Source: Chloranthus sessilifolius (Eukaryota; Streptophyta; Magnoliopsida; Chloranthales; Chloranthaceae). Taken from it: 64,000 nt of DNA. The stretch lies in assembly GCA_021018995.1 (NCBI GenBank), contig CM037590.1:63459597-63523596 (forward strand), written 5' to 3'. Position 1 is the stretch's first letter; every line of letters starts with the position of its first letter. The position numbers were made by a program, and so were the translations under genes. The notes under the pieces were generated by a model. The model had not been told where the DNA came from and did not search any database. It saw only the letters and a list, made by a program, of their open reading frames with translations. Of this stretch, positions 58,146 through 64,000 are shown in pieces.

Positions 58146-58649
58146 AGTAAACTATGTTGACTTTTGGTTTGACTTTAAGATTCTTGGGGAATCTTATGCC
58201 TTCTTTATTGCATCCTTTGCGATGTGTTTTACCTGTTATGTGGTACCATAGGTGGTACGTGTGGACTAGTGCACAAGGAGTCACGTGGGACCTTGATGCA
58301 TTGATCAAGTGAAGACCTAAGGTAGGGAACACCCTGAACATGTACTTTATTTTACAAGAGCATGTATGTAGTGATATCAATTCAATTCAAATGTTTTTAC
58401 TACTCAATGATTATGAAAAGTGTGCGTGTGTGACATTCATAAGAGAACTTAAATGAACCATCCTGTGGGATGATGAAGTGAAGAAGTAAAGGCATCGTGT
58501 GTGATGCAAGTGAATGGATACATCCTGTGGATGTATCCATGATTGAATCATGCTTGATGAGGCCTAACTGATATAAGATAGCACAATTACACGGTGAATA
58601 ACTATATGTAAGGCACCGATATTTTTGTTATTTGAGGTTTGATAGGTTA

Positions 58650-58743
58650 CCCCACCGACGTGGCGGGATAACCACGACTGACGCGGCAGGATATCCGTGA
58701 CCGATACGGCGGCTAATCCGTAGGCCAGTACGGAGGCTTATCC
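58650..58743. repeat. GC-rich 23-24 bp minisatellite in the solo LTR
   Basis: Four units of the form GACYGAYRCGGCRGGATATCCGT stand in tandem. Two or three related units occur at 49990-50065 in the LTR at 48396. They stand out as GC-rich islands in AT-rich LTRs. Confidence 0.75.
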
Positions 58744-59677
58744 GTACAGAGTAAGCACACCCTGTGGTGTTGATGAGATGTGAAACCCGCCACCAATCCC
58801 GGAAAGGGGCTTGGTACTATTGGTATTCGGGGAATACATTTAAGCTATCTATATAGATGACGATGAAGGGTATCTTGGGCTCGATGCTATATTGCTCGGG
58901 GATTATTTAAGTTGAAGTTTAAGTTTTGCTTTAGGCCTTCTCAGCATCATTCTTGATTAACTAAAAGACATGAGTAATCTACCAGTAATTGAAGTATTTT
59001 TAACTGTTTTTCATCAATAAATGCATAGACACATCATGCATGCATATCATAGAATACATGTGAGTTATATTTTATATGTTCAATTGTGTTACATTTCCTA
59101 TTGAGCTAGGATGTAATGAACCATACGTCGCAGTCCACTACTAGCAGCCGAGGCTTGAGGAGACGCCGACGGTGAGTCGGACCTTCAGGCGAGGAGTTAG
59201 AGCCACCTCCAGAGGACTTCTTCTAGAGGACTCTGCTGTGCGACTTTGAGGAGTTTTAGTTGGAGATTGTGCGGCTTGGTATGTCAAGCCTAGTTTTTGA
59301 TTAAACCTTGTGTATATGGATATCAGAGTATTCTTTTGGGCGAACCATCCATGATGATGGTTATCATCGATGGTTCGGATCGGTTCTCCCTTCATGCAGA
59401 GGCATGAGGGTAGAACTGTCTTTTGAGAAGTGTTTTTATGTAGATCTAAATTCCGCAAGTTGTTCTTATTTATTTTATGCTTGATATACCAGTGTTCCGT
59501 GCATAGTTGAGGGGCACGGTCAAGATGATCGTGCTGATGGCACGGGTTTCGGGGTGCCGAAATCCGGGCTGTCACACTTTTTTTCTTTTGTTTCCCCCTG
59601 TGATAGTTCGCAACATTATGATCAATAGTGAGTGTCCCATCATAACAATAAATGACCGATACCATATTAGTTTCCAT

Positions 59678-60969
59678 CCTTTATATTGTACCAACATATT
59701 CCATGCCACAAATGAAGAAGCTCAATTAACAAATATAATGATAACTAGGCCGATTCTTAAAAAAGAGATCACATTGCTAAAAAATAAATAAATAATAATA
59801 AAGCAAGGAACCTTTTGTAAAAAAATGGTATTCCCAAATAATACCCACAAACCATGTTATTAGTCGCACGATAATTTACAAAAAGTAATATGATAAACCA
59901 AGCTCCTAAGTCATCCGTATAGTTATGTAACGCATGATTTTCTTATAGAAAAATAATACTATCAAGCTTAATGCATTTTATTAAGACAACCACATAAAAA
60001 CAAAACAAGTGGACTTTTTTTCACACTGTGTGTAAGATGTCGTTCAAATCCCATGCTTACGTATAAGTAAATTAACTAATAATAGATAAAAAGATATCCA
60101 AACAAACCATAAAACATATCATAACCTGGTATGAGTCTTATAGTTTCTCTTAAAATTTACAATTTATCGTTCCCATACTTTTCAGGCATCACAACTAGTA
60201 CGTAAAACTTGCAACAAAATATATGACTGGAGTTTTAATAGTTGAAAGCAAAGTTTTAAGATATTAAGGATTGCTTATTTCCTATGCAATCCATCATAAT
60301 ACGCCCAAAAAACTAAGAAGAATCACTCTTCAAATGTACCTCATAAAAGAACTACTCACGGCACCAATTATGCAAACTGAAGAATTTCTAAACAACTTTG
60401 GAAAGCTAATGGTACCCATCAAACACAGCTATATTCAAAATATTGTCATTCAAATTTTCAATCCCACCCCTATATCAATCAAAATTCTAAATCAGATTCC
60501 AGTCTTTCCCGGCCCCTGTTTATATTTCTTTATATAATAATTCAGTGCCCATTTCACCACTAAAAAGGATTATTAGTAGCCAATATTTCTTTAGAAAAGC
60601 ATGCCTCATTTTCAAACGTTAAAAATAGCCAATAGAAGTTAAAAATAAAAAAATGAAAATGCATAATTCAAGAAATCCAAGATATTGCTAGTGTCTGCAA
60701 ATTTCATCAAACAAAGTTTTCCTTTGCGGTCATTAGCAATGCAAGTTTATTGGGAAGGGAGAGTTCATCTGTATTACAAATCATTTGCTTCCATATTAGA
60801 AGGTTTCAGTGAATGAGATAAATACAATAAATTGTTAATTGGAAAATCAGAAAGTAAGTTCTACAGCTAGATGCCATGTCAAAACGATTTAAAGAATCCC
60901 CATATGTGAATTTTGGTTCACATTTCAGCTAAATGAGGTTTCAAAACTAATGAAGCGTGAACATACTTT
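59678..60969. other. No recognised feature
   Basis: AT-rich sequence upstream of the MULE. It presumably includes the MULE promoter and 5' flank, but no TIR or other landmark was seen. Confidence 0.4.
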
Positions 60970-61255
60970 GGGGCATGGTATAAAAAAAACAGCCGATAAC
61001 GATGTGTATCGGCGATATGTATAGATTTCTCAGCAAACCGATACGTTTCGGTATCTCAACTCGGAAACCGATACTGTATCAAATGATACGGGCCAATATC
61101 GGTTGATATGTATCGGGTATCGGCTGATATGGTATCAGTTTTGGTTGCTACCTCTATTTCCTTTATTAAAAAAAATGACAGATACGTATCAACCGAGTTC
61201 TATCGATCCTCCAACGACTAATATCCGATACCAAGTCCGATTTGGATACCTTCGT
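60970..61255. mobile_element. GATACGTATC-type repeat, short copy
   Basis: The left end GGCATGGTATAAAAAAAACA and the dense GTATCGG / CCGATAC words match the family at 11568-12752, here without a long interior. The right end is GATTTGGATACCTTCG. The sequence to 61433 shows nothing else. Confidence 0.5.
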
Positions 61256-61433
61256 ATGGGGGCAATGAGCGTGAATGTATGCAACATAAGGAAAAAAAAA
61301 ATCAAGACATCTTTACTATTTAAATGCGAGAAGGCAGAATATCATCCAATCTAAATTTAAAAATAAATAAATAACTGAATGACCAAGTCATAGGTTGAAA
61401 ACAGCGCTGGCCTAGGTCCCACTTGTGACAGTC

Positions 61434-64000
61434 TGGATTTTCGCGCCCGAAAATCCGTGCCATCAGTATCATACTCTGGATAATCCCCAGGACAAATCAC
61501 GAAGTGTCTACTCGTATAGCAGAAATCGACCAGACACTGCCCAGCAGTGGTAGATCAAGTCATCATAAAGCATTTAAAATAGGAATAAACAATAAGCAAA
61601 ACTTGTATTTAACTATATCAAAAGAATATACATTCCCAAAAATGAACCAAGAAGAACCAATAGTGATGGACATCCATCACCCAAAACAATGGTTCTAATA
61701 GAATGTATAGTAATACAATAAAGTAATATCTACAGAAATAAATACAGAAAGTAGCCACCAGGCACACAATAATTTAAAGTTTATACAAAATCCCAAAATG
61801 AGCAGACTAGTATACCCAGACTACGGATAAAAATCGTCCCCCTGGACGTCAGTCTCCTCGTCCTCAGCCTCAGCCTCTAGATCAGGCTGGTAGTCAGGGT
61901 CACTCTCGGTGCCTAGAACTCTTGCCTCAGAACCTAAAATGTTAATGAAAACAGGGTGAGTTACATCATAGCTCAATAGAAGAATTCCAACTAAAATGAA
62001 TTGAATATGCAGATCATGATATCTCAAAACAGGAAATCAAGTCAGAACTTACAAACAGGACAAATCAATGTAATACCGAGCTTTTAAACAAGAAACATAT
62101 GTTATACAAGTACATGATTAGTGACTTAAATTGTGTATGTTTTCTAACTTAAGAAACTCCCGTGAATATATAACACGGAGTAAACAGGAATTTACCGATA
62201 GGAAACTCCAACCAATCGTCGTTCACATGAACAATTTTAGATTGCAACAATGCCTCATCTATGGAGTGAAATTGTGCCGAGGGATTACAAGCAGATGCAC
62301 AAGTGTGCCAGGCTCGGATATACCGCCGAGTCGGTGAGGATCATCTGGTTAAATCATCAAATCACGTACACACATAGACTTCACGAATCAGATAGCAGAA
62401 ATCAAGAGAAAGTTTCAAAATTCAAAATTAGAAAACAGAAATCAGATGTAACAGAAATTTATTATATGTTAACATGCTTGTTAAAACAGAAATCAGGGCA
62501 CAGGTATGCAAGAATCATGAAATCATAGTAAAAAATAGTTTAAGTTGGTTTTCCCCTACCTTAGAGCAGACCTCTTTCTAAGCAAATCTAAAGCCTTTTA
62601 AAGCGTCATGGTCCGATCCTAGACCATAAATATCGTATACTACGTGTCAGGTAGGTCATAAGGCAACTGGTACAGTGTCCAGTAGCATTCAATTTTCATA
62701 AACAAATCAGGACAAAACAGGGGGTGATTGATCGATCAACACCTTTATTGATCGATCAATACTCCTTGTTGATCGATCAATGTCCTCATTGATCGATCAA
62801 TACACTCAACTCCATTCATCAGTAACTGGGGTAGTTGATCGATCAATAGCCTTTATTGATCGATCAACACCCTTCATTGATCGATCAATACCTTAATTGA
62901 TCGATCAATAATCTCTTTTCTTCACACTTTAGCATAGCCAAAATTGATCAACAATGCATCCTGTTGATCGATCAATGCCCTCATTGATCGATCAATAGCC
63001 TAAAATCTCAAATTTCCCACCTTCTGTTCACATTTGTGATTTATACAGATTGATCGATCAATACACCCTAGTGATCGATCAATGCCTTTGTTGATCGATC
63101 AATACCAGTCATTGATCGATCAATCTCCTTGTGATCGATCAATGCTCACAATTGATCGATCAATTCACTAATTGATCGATCAACACCTCGCGAGCACTAA
63201 ACTTCCAGAAAAAGATCCCCTCACTGTTCCCACTTAAGTCTTATACAGATTGATCGATCAATGGCTTTCATTGATCGATCACCCAAGTATTGATCGATCA
63301 ATCTTGTCATTGATCGATCAATAATGACAGAAACTCTGTCATTAATGGAGGTCATCTATTTTCCTTATTTTTGACCCATTTTCATTAATGGTTTCTTACA
63401 ACCATTAATACACACACAACACACATATAAGAGCTCTCATCTGCCCAAATTTAAAAGCATAGGCTCACCTTTGCTTGGGCCCCTTCGGGGTTTTGGCAAC
63501 GCAACCCCACGAGGGTTTCATTCCGGCATGCAATCGACAATCAATCTATCGATTCCAAAGACGCTGGAGGTCTCACATACACGTAGACTATGCTTGGGTT
63601 CGCTTCATTGAACTCACCCTACCCTAACTCAATATGACGCATGATCTTCGCAGCTCTAACCCCACTTTCTCACAAGACATGCTCGATCTCACCTAGCCAC
63701 AGACTTCCATTCTCAAGAACTAGAGGAAGAAGAAGAGAAAACACCTCTCCAGGTCTCTCCCTTCCCTTATAAGCTACCCAAACTGAAATATCTTTAATAT
63801 TTCAGTTTATGCCCTAATTTAAAGCTTCGGTGTGAAACACTCATACGGTTTCTATGGCGTAACGTGTTACACCGCTAGACCCTTCCCCAATGCCAACATA
63901 GCTCCCTGTCCGCGCCAAAGCACGTTACCAAACATGCTCCAGATGCATGCTGCTATCAATATTTTGTTGCAGCATGGAGCGAGTGGGGAGAATTTCAAAA
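61434..64000 (-). repeat. Tekay-like LTR, minus strand, running off the window (GATCGATC family)
   Basis: The plus strand starts TGTGACAGTCTGGATTTTCG. The reverse complement matches the 3' half of the LTR at 37628-40582 in order and wording (for example GATGGACATCCATCACC, CACTTCGTGATTTGTCCT). It carries a GATCGATC array at 62715-63325. The TTGGAAAG blocks of the other copy were not found. The LTR 5' end lies beyond 64000. Short frames here are not genes. Confidence 0.85.
62715..63325. repeat. Palindrome array TTGATCGATCAA (minus-strand LTR)
   Basis: About 24 copies of TTGATCGATCAA, mostly perfect, in runs with 20-21 bp period (for example 62726-62800), broken by two or three 50-70 bp gaps. 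Linkers are all different. Confidence 0.92.

Larger units (their letters stand above)
56988..59576 (+). repeat. Solo Tekay-like LTR, 2.59 kb (CGATTAATCG family), TSD CTTTT
   Basis: It starts TGTAATAACCCG and ends GGGCTGTCACA. Flanks CTTTT (56983-56987) and CTTTT (59577-59581) are identical, and no internal region remains, so this is a solo LTR left by LTR-LTR recombination. Removing it and one TSD copy restores the frame of MULE exon 1. Order: palindrome array (57575-58145), AAGGTAGGGAACACC (58319), minisatellite (58650-58743), GATGACGATGAAGGG (58855), ATTGAGCTAGGATGTAATG (59099). Confidence 0.93.
53637..59677 (-). pseudogene. MULE transposase gene (mudrA-like), split by a solo LTR
   Basis: Exon 1 (59677-59577 plus 56987-56668) encodes METNMVSVIYCYDGTL..RGKQKKK|SIRRDISFGEFL.. 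with a PB1-like domain. A GT-AG intron (56667-55820) joins it in frame (GTGNR|DEVSNYELD) to exon 2. Exon 2 has an acidic region, N-E-R-V-P-P-K repeats, the MuDR DNA-binding domain (YALRKNFRLKPIKTS, CADPSYPWRIHAS, about 55200-55320), the transposase core with apparently intact DDE residues (SIDGAHLRGKY, VLISDRNTTLMEV, NISESLNSVLK; 54220-54770), a SWIM zinc finger (CSCCRFDVLGLLCSHAL, about 53960) and a CCHC knuckle (CSLCSIKGHNRRGC, about 53690). Lesions: the LTR, frameshifts near 55440, 55100 and 54175, a TGA near 54820 and a TAA near 54037. It is dead but recent-looking. Terminal inverted repeats were not found. Confidence 0.9.

Noticed and set aside
62715-63325. CRISPR-like regular array (short repeats with unique spacers)
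   Set aside because: Repeats are 12-14 bp palindromes with 7-9 bp linkers inside a plant LTR. CRISPR repeats and spacers are much longer, and no cas gene or prokaryotic context exists.

Overview
The window is a piece of a large, repeat-rich, AT-rich flowering-plant nuclear genome. Every recognisable coding stretch belongs to a plant transposable element: Ty3/gypsy chromovirus (Tekay-like), Ty1/copia, L1-type LINE, Mutator-like (MULE), and small non-autonomous LTR elements, plus MITEs and SINE-like pieces. I found no convincing host single-copy gene, no rRNA, no tRNA and no CRISPR. The species cannot be told from the sequence alone.

Layout. 430-11090: a minus-strand Copia pol relic. It was split by a LINE 3'-end insertion (596-8472), which was itself split by a complete 7.7 kb non-autonomous gypsy-type element (635-8372, TSD GGTCC), and separately by a 1.74 kb LTR element (8824-10564) that carries a broken double-stranded RNA-binding domain. 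11085-15340: SINE-like, CACTA-like, GATACGTATC-type and hAT-like repeats and MITEs. 15529-19278: a tandem LTR-internal-LTR-internal-LTR element with one TSD (CTTAG). 20490-32809: a plus-strand Tekay-like pol relic, interrupted by a complete minus-strand Tekay-like element (20815-31045, TSD CCTAG) and then by a minus-strand LINE (32810-37335). 37336-40582: chimeric LTR-start remnants and a 2.96 kb LTR. 40583-46193: mostly unrecognised sequence with a foldback MITE, an RNase H fragment and a hAT-like repeat. 46194-50950: a broken ORF joining a MULE-type PB1-like domain to a plant-retroelement domain, followed by PPT and LTR. 53637-59677: a minus-strand MULE transposase pseudogene whose first exon is split by a solo LTR (TSD CTTTT). 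61434-64000: the end of another LTR, opposite in orientation to the one at 37628 and of the same family.

The most interesting signal is in the LTRs. All six LTR families longer than 600 bp carry an internal cluster of short palindromes repeated about every 18-22 bp, and each family has its own palindrome (cores ATCGAT, TCGATCGA, CTCGAG, GATCGATC, CGATCGATCG, CGATTAATCG). In the four Tekay-like LTR families, otherwise similar landmarks follow the cassette in the same order, so the palindrome looks like a fast-changing module in a conserved LTR plan. Spacers differ while palindromes stay, which suggests that the palindromes are what is maintained. Coordinates and motif readings were made by eye; identities and ages were not computed.
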